64,000 nucleotides of DNA from Pholis gunnellus. Its lineage: Eukaryota > Chordata > Actinopteri > Perciformes > Pholidae. Every line of letters starts with the position of its first letter. Positions within the stretch are counted from its first letter, which is position 1. The notes beneath the pieces are model-generated. The model had not been told where the DNA came from. It worked only from the letters and a program-made list of their open reading frames with translations, and did no database searches. Below are positions 22,396 to 33,113 of the stretch, piece by piece. The stretch covers positions 2,642,441-2,706,440 of the forward strand of contig OU342820.1 of assembly GCA_910591455.2 (NCBI GenBank), given 5' to 3'. Both the position numbers and the translations under genes were made by a program.

Positions 22396-23340
22396 CATTC
22401 AGCCCGTTTTGGACAGGCATGTTTTCTAAGGCAAACGCAAGATAATAGACGCTCTCTTCATATTATAGAACATATCGGGGAAACCAAATCAAATGCTGTG
22501 CTAGTCAGCCTAGACGTTGAAAAAGCTTTTGATTGCGCAAGCTGGGAATATTTGGTTTTGGTTTTAGAACAATTTGGTTTCGCCGAAAAGTCAATTAACA
22601 GTATTAAAGCTCTATATTCTGCCGCGACAGCAAGAATCAAAATAAATGGACGTCTTACTGACCATACAAATTAAATATGCAAAAAACTCAAATATTACCA
22701 TTTAATTACAATCCATCACCTTTAATAAAACAAAAGATCCCCATTAACTGGTCACTCAAATACCTCGGAATTTGGTTAACTCACTGTACCAGTGATTTGT
22801 ATAAAAAAAAAAACTATGAAATTGTAAACAAAAAAATTAAAGAAGATCTAAGTAATTGGTCAACACCTCTATTGAATTTAAGAGCGAGAATTGATATCAT
22901 AAAGGTGTCCATTTTACCTAGACTACAGTATGTATTTATGTCACTACCAGATAAAATCCCAGCCAGACAATTCCAGGACTGGGACAGACAGGAAACCAAG
23001 GGTTAAATATAGCACGTTAACCATCAGTACGTATGGTGGTATGTCTCTCCCTAACCTTAGAGAGGATTTCCATTCCGCCCAATTCAAAATAATAGTTCTT
23101 TGGTCTAAGAATGGTTAAAATGAATGCAAAGGTATCCCAGTACAAGCAATGATCGCAGACCACACATGAATGTTAACTTATCGTGCCCATCTGAACCCTC
23201 AAAAAAAGCGGCTACAAACCGACCCACCTTCGGTAGAAAATTGGATTGAAATCATTAAAGAAATTCACGATATGGAAAGACTGACTTTCCTTCTGAGACT
23301 AAGAAAAGACACATATATAGCAAGATGGACAAAATGGACC
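22396..23340 (+). pseudogene. Broken L1-type reverse transcriptase
   Basis: The three RT fragments need at least two frame changes and lack the catalytic aspartates. LDVEKAFD marks motif A; the motif-C region is deleted. Confidence 0.75.
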
Positions 23341-23500
23341 AAACATTTGTCAGAACAAGAAACTTGGCTGGTGATGTGCCCTCCCTATCCTCACACAGGT
23401 TGTTTGACTCTGTTTAGTGTTGATGCTCATTATCTTTTCAGAAGACAGGTACTCTCTTCAAACAGGATGTTACTTCATCTGTGTAAATCTAGATCCTAAC
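22396..23500 (+). mobile_element. L1-type LINE remnant with internal deletion
   Basis: Three reverse-transcriptase pieces lie in order, in different frames. The first (to 22,674) reads RQTQDNRRSLHIIEHI and VLVSLDVEKAFDCASWEYL, matching the fingers/palm start of L1-type RT. The second (22,690-23,000) reads WSLKYLGIWLT and NLRARIDIIKVSILPRLQY, matching the region after the catalytic box. The third (23,225-23,340) reads MERLTFLLRLRKD. The stretch that should hold the (F/Y)ADD catalytic motif is missing between 22,674 and 22,690, so this copy is dead. Confidence 0.8.
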
Positions 23501-23522
23501 ATAAATAATGCTGTGTATAGAA

Positions 23523-23955
23523 CATGACATTACATTACAGTCATTTAGCAGACGCTTTTATCCAAAGCGACTTACAATAAGTGTATTCAACATAGGTATT
23601 CAAGAGAACTACTAGTCACCAGAAGTCAGAAGTGCATCTCCTTTGTTAAACAAGCATCTAAGAGCATAAACCAGAGCAAACGTACAGTGCAGAAACAAAG
23701 TAATACAATAAGTGCAACAAACTAGTATGAATACAACAAGTGCTAATGGAAGGCTCAGGGTAGCACTTCTTGAAGAGGTGAGTTTTCAGCCTGATGAAAG
23801 ATGGGCAGTGACTCTGCTGTCCTGACGTCAGTGGGGAGTTCATTCCACCACTGTGGAGCCAGGACAGGAAACAGCCGTGACCGGGTCGATCGGCCGCAGG
23901 GTGAACCCTTCGAATATATATTTTTTATATCTGATCCTGAAATTATGGTTGACAC
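23523..23955 (-). mobile_element. L2-type LINE, 3' terminal piece
   Basis: On the minus strand, translation around 23,930-23,800 gives RSRLFPVLAPQWWNELPTDV and RTAESLPIF. After a frameshift it continues RLKTHLFKKC, the usual C-terminus of fish L2/CR1-type reverse transcriptases. It ends with the tail GTCGCTTTGGATAAAAGCG and TCTGCTAAATGACTG, the same tail found on the SINE at 16,624. Confidence 0.7.
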
Positions 23956-24289
23956 AAGTGACGGACAATGTTGTTGGTGTGTTGCATGGTTGTTTTGATG
24001 TATTTTGTTTTTGTTTTTCTCTTATTTATCTATTTATGTTTATTTTTATTTTTATTCCTGGTCTTTCTTTGCCAAGTGCATGATTTACTATATATTATTA
24101 TTCCTTTACTTGTTTGTGATTTGTTTTTCCTTGCTACAAAAAACCCTTAGTAAAATATTAGGTATAAAAAAAGAAATCAACTGTAAAGAAATTAAGTTTA
24201 TTATAAATGTATAGTAAAATTATGATGATCCTAATCATGTCAGTAATGAGATAAGAGTGTGATGGGTGCAAACAAAACACACAAAACCT
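23956..24289. other. Intergenic, no recognised feature
   Basis: T-rich sequence with short hydrophobic open frames that are a by-product of composition. Confidence 0.4.
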
Positions 24290-24359
24290 TCACCAAACCG
24301 AGAGATGGAGGCCTTGGGAGGAAGAGTGAGGATAGGGAAGAAGCCACTGAAAAAGGCTG

Positions 24360-24694
24360 ATGGTCCAATCAACAATATCGTCCCCATTCACTTAAACTGC
24401 ACATGGATTCACTGGTGAGTCTGCAGGCCTGGGGCCTCTCTTCTACCTAGAGACACAGAGGTGAAATCTGATTGGATAAAAGCTCTACTTAAAACAAGCT
24501 GCACTGGAAGCAGAGCAACTGAGGAAGACAGTAGCTGTGCAATGAGAAAATAAGATAATGGGAAACATATTTTTATAAATTATGATACATGTCGTGTATT
24601 TAAGAATAATTATTAAATTATAAAATAGCTATAACTTTGTGATTCTGTTTAGGCCAGCAGAGAAGGCTTTGCAGGCCCTGACGGCCCACCACTG
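24360..24694 (-). mobile_element. hAT element fragment, same family as 14,339-15,526
   Basis: Reading the minus strand from 24,694 gives CAGTGGTGGGCCGTCAGGGC. It then matches 14,341-14,600 for most of 240 bp, including CACCTCTGTGTCTCTAGGTA and the ATTCACTTAAAC segment (inverted). The far end and target duplication are not identifiable. Confidence 0.7.
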
Positions 24695-24869
24695 TCCTAA
24701 TGGCAAAATGACAGCAGTATTTCTACAGCCCTGTCCCCAGGAGACTATTCTCACAGGCCATGACTTTTAGTGCGGCTCTCCTGCCAACACTCATCCTTAT
24801 CCAACACTTTGGCTCAAGTTATCTTGACATTGCTAACCACAGTTAAATGGACAATTCTTTAGGGCCTTT

Positions 24870-24960
24870 CTAGTCTTGGCACAGCCTTCAGAAGCAGTTT
24901 GGGGTTCAGTATCTTACCCAAGAACACTTCAACATGCGGACTGCATGGATGACCCGCTAC
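24870..24960 (-). repeat. SINE core fragment
   Basis: The minus strand contains a GTGTTCTTGGGTAAGATACT core followed by GAACCCCAAACTGC, matching the SINE core style at 6,926-7,060. The head is decayed. Confidence 0.45.
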
Positions 24961-27900
24961 ACCTCTGGAGCTAACGCATTATAAGTGCTCAATATTAACA
25001 AGTGAATTAATGAGTCATACACACGGACACATGTATTAGAAGATAGTTTGGTGCTTCTCATCACCATAGCCTGACTGCAGTTAGTCAAAACATCCTCCCA
25101 TATGCTTCCCATCAGGGTGACTGCACTCCAATCCTGTTACCTTAATCCCACTGTGGAGCTCTAAGGTTAACACGCCTGGGGCCAAGCGTCGGCGCTCTGA
25201 CTCTCTGAGTTGTAATGGCTGCAGATAGGATTGGGAGCTGTGATCTTACATCTGCTATTATAGGAACCCGAGACCAGCTAATCCAGTCAAATCCTCCTCA
25301 GCCACTAATTGTAGAAGCCAGACATTGCCATACACACAGCCTCATCTACAGCATCATCAGTCTACTACAACTAATCTCACACAACGCTGCGGATGTCTTT
25401 ACATGTCTTTACTGATCGTGTCAACTTCATTGAGCTCTAAAACATAAGCAGGAGGTGTACCTTGACCGCATCTTTGCGGAAACATATTTCCACAAGGAAA
25501 AGAAGAAACTGATGACATGTATGGAATGAAGAATTATGAAAATAAACTGCTAATTCAAAAGTAAAACTTTTCCTTTACTTAGAAAGTAAAGTCTTAAGGA
25601 GGCCATGCAAATGATTCTTTTTGGATAAATGACGTTTACTGAGGTCATTTAATTAAAGCTGCATTAATTCAAGTTTTGATCCCTTTTGAATTACACATAT
25701 GTAATTTGCTCCATGATTGAAAAAATATTGCTTTGTCCAGCGTTAAGGTTTTGGTCATGCTTCTTTTTAGTACAGTTATTTCAAAAAAATCAAAGATCGC
25801 ATTTCCATTTCTTTTCTTTTTTACAAATATGGTTACAAGTTTTTGTATTGTCCTTGCGCAACAAAGTTACACAAAGAAATGCAGATTGCGGTCCCATTTT
25901 GCCTCACAACAAAAACACAAAATAAACTATATGTGGAGGGTGAATGAAGGAGTGTCACAGCCTGAGGACAGAAGCTGCTTTGAAGGCAGCTGATACTTCT
26001 CTAACTTCATGTAAGCATGAATTATCTGTGAGGTCAAGCTGCACACAACTAGTCACAAATGCTTTTGCAAAAATGTTTTCAAATAATATTTTCACCTTTT
26101 ATCAACTAGTGAATAAGGCCTTCAATGTTCACCTGCACTGGTGACATCACCGTACAGGAACAGGGAGGCTTTGGTGAAAGTAAAATAATAATACAGTTAT
26201 TTTGTATAGACACGTTTTGTAACACATTATTTACAATATTTAGTACAATATATTACATATTTACATATAATATATATATATTTATAACTTTATTAATTAC
26301 AATAACACACATATGTCTGGCTTTAAGAAAACTACTCACCAATTTAGCTGAATTGATTTTAATTTATCATATTTAAATTTTCAGTGATCTGTCTGGCACG
26401 AGGTAGCGTCAGCGTGAAACGACTTGTTTCTTCTCTACATTATTTTCACAGCTGTAGTTATTAATCATACTTACCTTAAATGAAGAAACTAAATATATGA
26501 TGAACTGATGAAAAACACTGAATTGTTAGAGATTGAACCGGTTTGCTCTGAGCTTTTTGGTTTGTCTACTTCTGGCTCCTTGTCCCGCTTCTGTTGTTAG
26601 TGAGTTGTTCGACATTTACCCTCCAAACATGTTCGGGGCTCAATGAGTTAAAAGTGATCCAATATTTCACAAAAAGACGAAGATTAGAGAAATGCATCAA
26701 ATATGAATATGAATACAAATTTCTGAAGCAGCTCCTAAACTCTGTCTTCAGAATTATGATTCAGGTTGTCTTTGCTCTCCAAAACTCTTCATGGACCGTC
26801 AGTGAACGCGTCTCACATGAGATCCAGGACCACCGTTTTGGACGACCGACTATAGATTTTCCTTCCAGCCGTCGATTTTCATCTGGGACAAGAACATGAG
26901 AAAGAAGCCTTTGGACAAAAACTGTGATTCTTGTAGCATCAATGTTCTTATATTCTCCAGTAATTTCCATCCAATGTCTTCACATTTGTTCTATTGGTTG
27001 TGTGACTTTAAATAGTAGGTATGTCCTGTTACACATTTGGTCAATAATCAAGAGCCACATCGGCTGTGAGCGTTCTCAGGTGACGTTTGTGTTTGATTCA
27101 GATTCTCCATATGAACTTCACGAGTGATTATAGTATATAGTGTTATTGTATTTCTAAAGATACTGACTACATTATGACATTTAATATCCTACAGGTTTAT
27201 GTTGAGGCATCCTGAGGTTCTTAGTATGTGGTGCTACCTGGATGATCCTCTATGAGTTCATCAAGTCACTGTGTAGTCTCCTGGAGGTGAGGCACTACTT
27301 TCTCTAAATAGGCTGGTAAGTGAACTGGAATCTGGAATCAACACAGCCAGCTGGACATGTAGCACCCTCTTCTGGACACTATTCTAACTCTGTAGAAAGT
27401 CTCCACACGTTCACATCTTCAGCATTGTTGAAGGAGACAAACACACGATCACAAGACTGATGTTCACGTTTCTAAAATGCACAAATATACAAGTCAACTG
27501 GAGAGTGATCTGATGAGAACCTTGACAATAAGGTGTGTCAGACAATCAATCACATCCTAAAACAATCATGTGTTCAGCAGACCATTAGGTTAACAAATCA
27601 ATCTAAACTCAAAGGTTCACTTACTGGCTTTTAGAGCTTTCAACCACAATCAAAAAACAACATTTTGGCCTGATGGTGGTACTACAGGAAACATTAGGAC
27701 TACAAGGAAGGAGCTATAGGTGAAGCAGACAAGCAGAGCGAATAACCTGAAAGAACAGGAGAGCAGTGTGAGGCATGAATAAATGCAGCTGCTTCACTAT
27801 TCCCATATTCTATAACTCACTTCACATGTTATAGTGATCACTTCTTTCTCCTCACCTTCTTCTGCTCTACTCCTCACTTTCAACATGTTTTTTTAACCCC

Positions 27901-28060
27901 AGGCGCAGCCTGTTTTGCATTCCGTGTACTGTTGGGCCATTGCAGTGCAGTCATGTTCAGAGAGGAGCAGCTCTTGGCTTCAGTGTTGATCAGGCTGCAG
28001 TGTTTCTCTCCTGGGGTGTGGGGCTGGGAGGGAGGAGACAGATAAAGTGTCCTCCCCTCT
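24961..28060. other. Intergenic, no recognised feature
   Basis: About 3.1 kb without a supported exon or recognised repeat. The many short open frames have no consistent coding character. Confidence 0.35.
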
Positions 28061-28068
28061 GTGTGAGT

Positions 28069-28069
<1 letters not shown>

Positions 28070-28100
<31 letters not shown>
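28070..28100 (+). repeat. (CA)n microsatellite
   Basis: Pure CA run of about 31 bp. Confidence 0.9.
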
Positions 28101-28103
<3 letters not shown>

Positions 28104-28184
28104 TCTCCTGACATACCAGTTTGAGGTGTGGTCCTGTCAGGTTTCAGGTGTGCAGAGACAGGGTTGGGAGGACTTCTCTCACTT

Positions 28185-28530
28185 TATACAGCACTCAGTG
28201 TGCTGACCTCTGAGCGGAAGGTTGCTGGTTTGATTCCCAGGAGTCAGAGAGGAAACATGGGGAAGTGAACAAGTGTCTATGACCCTTTTCACAGCACGGT
28301 AAACACAGATGTAATGAATAACATTGGTTATGGTCCTGTTCCATAGGTCAGGGCCCTGGTATCGTGCATGCTGGCTCACTGGCTGTCACTCACTAAATAG
28401 AACGGGCCTGTGATTGATCCGTTACACTTGTTTTTACACTTGTTTTTGTTCTGACACGTCACAATGGCTGTTGTGGAAAGGGCCTGTTGCCCTTGAGCAA
28501 GGCACTAAACTCTGAACTGCTCCAGATGAG
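28185..28530 (+). repeat. tRNA-derived SINE, split by unrelated sequence
   Basis: A head with a B-box-like GGTTTGATTCCC lies at 28,227-28,238. The expected core TTGCCCTTGAGCAAGGCACT appears only at about 28,488, more than 200 bp later. The intervening sequence looks like an insertion. Confidence 0.5.
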
Positions 28531-28920
28531 TCCATAGCAACCAAGAGTTTATTGTATCAACTGGCTCTGACGGGAACATGAACATGTTCAAGCTTATTAC
28601 AACTAGGGTCTTATTTTTGTCATGATTTATATTGATTAAAATAACATTGTACTTTCTACAATAAAGTCTGACTGGACAAGAGACAGTTGACAGTTGAAAT
28701 AAAAACAGTTTTTAAAACTAAACCATTTTAGGTGAAACATAAAAATGGAAATATAATATTTCATTGGACTGAAAAACTGCATGTTCACAGCTGTGGTGAG
28801 CAGGTGGTTTACTACAGACACTTTGGAGAATCATTTGAATGTTTAGCCAATCCGGTGATCAGATTAAAGTTCAATGAATAGAGTTGCCAAGTTGGAAACA
28901 GCGGAACAAGCTGAAGAGAC

Positions 28921-29194
28921 ATTAATGGTAAATGGACTGTAATGTATTATCTCTTTTCTCTTTCCGACCACTCAAAGCGCTTTCACACTAACTTGTCATA
29001 ATTCACCCATTCACACACTGACGGCAGCCTATCAGACTAACTCATTCACACACCGTAGGCACAGCTACGGGAGCAATGTTGGGGTTAAGTGTCTTGCTCA
29101 CGGACACATCGACATGCGACTAGCGCAGCCGGAGATCGCTTACCGCCACTGATTGAAGGATGACCCTGCTCTCCACTTAGCCACAGTCGCCCTC
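28921..29194 (-). mobile_element. tRNA-headed SINE with a different tail (tail type 2)
   Basis: On the minus strand the head (GGCGACTGTGGCTAAGTGG) and core (GAGCAAGACACTTAACCCC, GCTCCCGTAGCTGTGCCTAC) match the SINE at 16,624-16,845. It then switches to a GTGTGTGAATGGGTGAAT...AAAGCGCTTTGAGTGGTCGG tail ending CAGTCCATTTACC. The B box has decayed. Confidence 0.75.
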
Positions 29195-29204
29195 AACGTC
29201 TATC

Positions 29205-29465
29205 CCCCTATTAATACCTATAAACACATTCTGTGTTCATATGCAATGGGGCAAGACTTTGGTATCAGGAGCGTTCTGCTTTCCATTTGTAGCCTGAGTA
29301 CAAGTGACCAATCACGTTGGAGAAGGCTTTGATTGAATGTGAATGTGTGGAGAGCAAAAGAAGAAGAACACATTGGCTGTGATGCATTCTGGGAAACCAC
29401 CGGCTATCTGACGATGATTTAGCTTCTTATTGGTTTGAACTTAATTAGCTTGTAAACTGATCCCG
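29205..29465 (+). repeat. Repeat B copy 2 (uninterrupted)
   Basis: Matches the two halves of repeat B at 14,281-14,338 and 15,527-15,710 without the hAT insertion. At the junction it reads TTTGTAGCCTGAGTACAAG where copy 1 has TTTGTAATCTGAG|element. Confidence 0.75.
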
Positions 29466-29887
29466 TCGTCTCTCAACTCCAGTCTCCAGATATCACACAT
29501 ACTTATTTAATCCATTGTTAATATACAATATTGTTTGGTGCAGTTTTCACATCTGTTAAATTGTCTGATTGCTGTCTTCAGTGAGGTCCACGTCATTGTT
29601 TACTGATAGAAAAGATGGCCGAAACCAAGATAACGAAAATGATAATACATCCAGAATGAAGCTTTAACGCTACATTAGCAGTGTGTTGCAACATATTCTA
29701 TCAGCAGATGTATGATTAGAGACAATACAATGTCTTCACAAGTGTAGTAATAGCATGCGTGGTGTTAGAGTGGCAGCAGACTGTAACCAGAGGGGGCTTC
29801 GTGAGGCTTACAGTCCGGACAGACAGAGCAGCAGTTTCCTGTCAGAGGGGCTTTGCCATGGTTAAGGGGGCTTTAGCTTGTGCTGGT

Positions 29888-29890
<3 letters not shown>

Positions 29891-29930
<40 letters not shown>
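29891..29930 (+). repeat. (CA)20 microsatellite
   Basis: Pure CA run of 40 bp. Confidence 0.95.
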
Positions 29931-29933
<3 letters not shown>

Positions 29934-32402
29934 ACATTGCATTGCGTCAAGGCAAAACATTTAAAAAGACAACGTGCTTTTTGCACCACAGCCCTCAGCA
30001 TAGAGACATCTTCTCACGCAGTGCTCATGTCTGGCTGAACACTCCATTGGCTCGATCGTTTTCAACTTCCCTACCTTGTTGATAGGGTTCCATTAAACCA
30101 CCGCAGAAAAGAAGGCCGCAGCAACATGATGTCACTAGAAAGAGCTCCCATCAAAAGGAAGGAAGTGAGGAAGGTTACAGTCTCTTTATCACAAATCTCA
30201 TTTCTTCATCTGCTGCCGTTTTTCCGTGGCTTTCTGCGTTTTTTCAGTGGAGCAGAAAGAGTGAAATAAGTGACATGCTTCATTGTTCGTCAAGGCCACT
30301 GTAGTTTTAACATTTCTCAAACAGGAGGAGTGCATCTATTTGGGACTATATGTTCAGAGGCGATTAATCTGCATTTGGTGCTCTAGTGAGTGTTTTCATC
30401 GCAGCAGGATTGAGTCCAAATAAACACCGGTGTTGTGATACTCAATTCTCCTAATGTTTAGGAGGGGTTCAATGCAGATGTCAACTATGTTTGTATGTAT
30501 GTGACAAATGTAACAAAGTTTAAGTGTATATAGAGCATCATCAGACGTATCTAGTTAACTACCTATGGGACAAATAAAAGTCTGTTGTGTTGGTGTGAGG
30601 GATACATTAGGATACGCCTTAGGTAATAAGGGTAATCAAGAAGATACTTTCAAGACTGCAGGAGTGTTTATTGAGCGGATCACATATTTGAGGGCCGGGT
30701 GGAGTTGGTTGGCTGGCCGGCTGCCAACAGACTATGTTTTTAACGCTAAGAAGGGTTCGGCAGTTTGTGGAATGAGTGAATGGTTGTTTGTATGAATGCC
30801 TGCGTAGATCTGTGTGTGAATGCGGAATGCATTTAGTTTCAAACCTGAAGAGTGGGGACACACCTGTCACAGAGAGGCCGGTGCTGCACACACCCTTCAC
30901 CTGCCACAATAGCTCGGACAAACTGCTGCTTTATTGTGGCAAAGCAAACAATGAACATTTTGAGACTCCGTTCATTCAAATGTTTCCCTCATTATGGTGA
31001 AAACAATTCTGTGTGGCATTACATTTATTTACTGTTGTTACGGTTGAACATGAATATCCACCGCACATGCCATCTTTTAATGAACATTTATTAGTTACCA
31101 AATAAAAATATATAATATAAAAATATAATGTATGTTAACACTGACAACAATGGGAGTTTTGATTACATTTGGGGGGGAGCAAGAACGCACTTTAATACTA
31201 TCTGCTCTGAATTATCAGCTGACCAAAGCTTCAGTCACTGCACCAACATGTTTTTATTCTGCTGCAGAACAAACTCAGGATGTGTTTGCCACACCTGAGT
31301 TGATGTTTGGAGTTTGGAATGACTTCCACACCCTGTCCAATCCACCGTTTGTGTGCTTCCTCGTGTGAGGGGTTGACCCGGCAGACAGACTGGTTTGATC
31401 GTAGAATGGTTGACTTTGGTGACTTGGTCTCAGTGGGACTAATCTCTTCTACCCTGCCAGATCACCACTGGGGTCCATCATATATTAATAATTCTGGTCA
31501 ATATCCCCCCAGTGTCCAGTGACACCAGTCATGTCGAGCTGAAGCCGAGTAAAATATCTTTTTATGAGAGTCTGTGTGGTTTTCAAATACTTTTCTCTAA
31601 CTTAAAAGCTACTCAAGGCGGTAGGTTAAAGGGGAAGTCAGAGATCAAAAATGTAAAGTATGGTCGAGCAGTATAACTAGAACACACACACACACACACA
31701 GTGCACAACTAGACAGCAATCATATGGCACCACCTTTGGCAACAATGTATCTGAAGCTGCATGTGTCATACTTGTCATACCAGCAGTGAACCCCCTTCCT
31801 CCAGGTAATTAAACTGGTGACAGCCAGACACACCTTTAAGTCACCAAGATCACACCCCTCTGGGGAATGTGGAGTACAAAGGCATGAATGCACTTCAGTT
31901 TCCTCCATGTCATACCTGCACACATAGTATCACTGCATCTTAGACACCTGTTCACTTCTACAGCGTGTCACCTGGCTGGGTTGCTAAGGACAGAAATGCA
32001 CTGACACACTCATGCCTTCATGGTGGTTCACAGACAGGTATGTGTGTGTATGTGTGTGTGACAATAGTCTACGTGAAAATAATATTCATGAATGTCACAA
32101 AACCGGTTGGAATTACGGTTGTGAGGTGAGTGAGAGCGAGGCAATGGGGAATGGACCCAAATACAATCCAGGCAGACAGGGACAGTTCAGTCATTTATAG
32201 AAAAAGTGAAGAAACATAAGTTTACTGACATGAGTAACAAATCCCAAAAGAAGTCATTGAGAGCACTAGTAAACAGGAAGGGCAGGTGGGAGGTACAACA
32301 ACTTGCAACAAGGGGAAAGATGCAAGCTGGACAGAGGGCTCAGAGTAATGTGTCCAGTATGTGGATCCAGCTAGAGTCTGATCATTGTGTCCACACAGAA
32401 TC
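29931..32402. other. Intergenic, no recognised feature
   Basis: No supported exon; includes a short (AC)n at 31,682-31,700. Confidence 0.4.
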
Positions 32403-33113
32403 CTAGTACTTCTCTAGTACTTCTACTGCTACCTCTACTTCTCTAGTACTTCTACTGCTACCTCTACTTCTCTAGTACTTCTACTGCTACCTCTACTTCT
32501 CTAGTACTTCTACTGCTACCTCTACTTCTCTAGTACTTCTACTGCTACCTCTACTTCTCTAGTACTTCTACTGCTACCTCTACTTATGAAGTACTTCTAC
32601 TGCTACCTCTACTTCTCTAGTACTTCTACTGCTACCTCTACTTCTCTAGTACTTTTACTTCTATTGCTACCTCTACTTCTCTAGTACTTCTACTGCTACC
32701 TCTACTTCTCTAGTACTTTTACTTCTATTGCTACCTCTACTTCTCTAGTACTTCTACTGCTACCTCTACTTCTCTAGTACTTCTACTGCTACCTCTACTT
32801 CTCTAGTACTTTTACTTCTACTGCTACCTCTACTTCTCTAGTACTTTTACTTCTATTGCTACCTCTACTTCTCTAGTACTTCTACTGCTACCTCTACTTC
32901 TCTAGTACTTCTACTTCTACTGCTACCTCTACTTCTCTAGTACTTCTACTGCTACCTCTACTTCTCTAGTACTTTTACTTCTACTGCTACCTCTACTTCT
33001 CTAGTACTTTTACTTCTACTGCTACCTCTACTTCTCTAGTACTTCTACTGCTACCTCTACTTCTCTAATACTTGTACTTCTACCTCTACTTTTCCAGTTC
33101 TTCTACTTCTACA
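32403..33113 (+). repeat. 29-bp minisatellite with 35-bp variant units
   Basis: More than twenty tandem units built on CTAGTACTTCTACTGCTACC + TCTACTTCT (29 bp). Some units carry a 6-bp extension (CTAGTACTTTTACTTCTA...), giving 35 bp. The plus strand is almost G-free except for the single G of CTAG and the G of CTGC. The 3' edge degenerates gradually after about 33,060. No frame is kept through the array. Confidence 0.95.
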
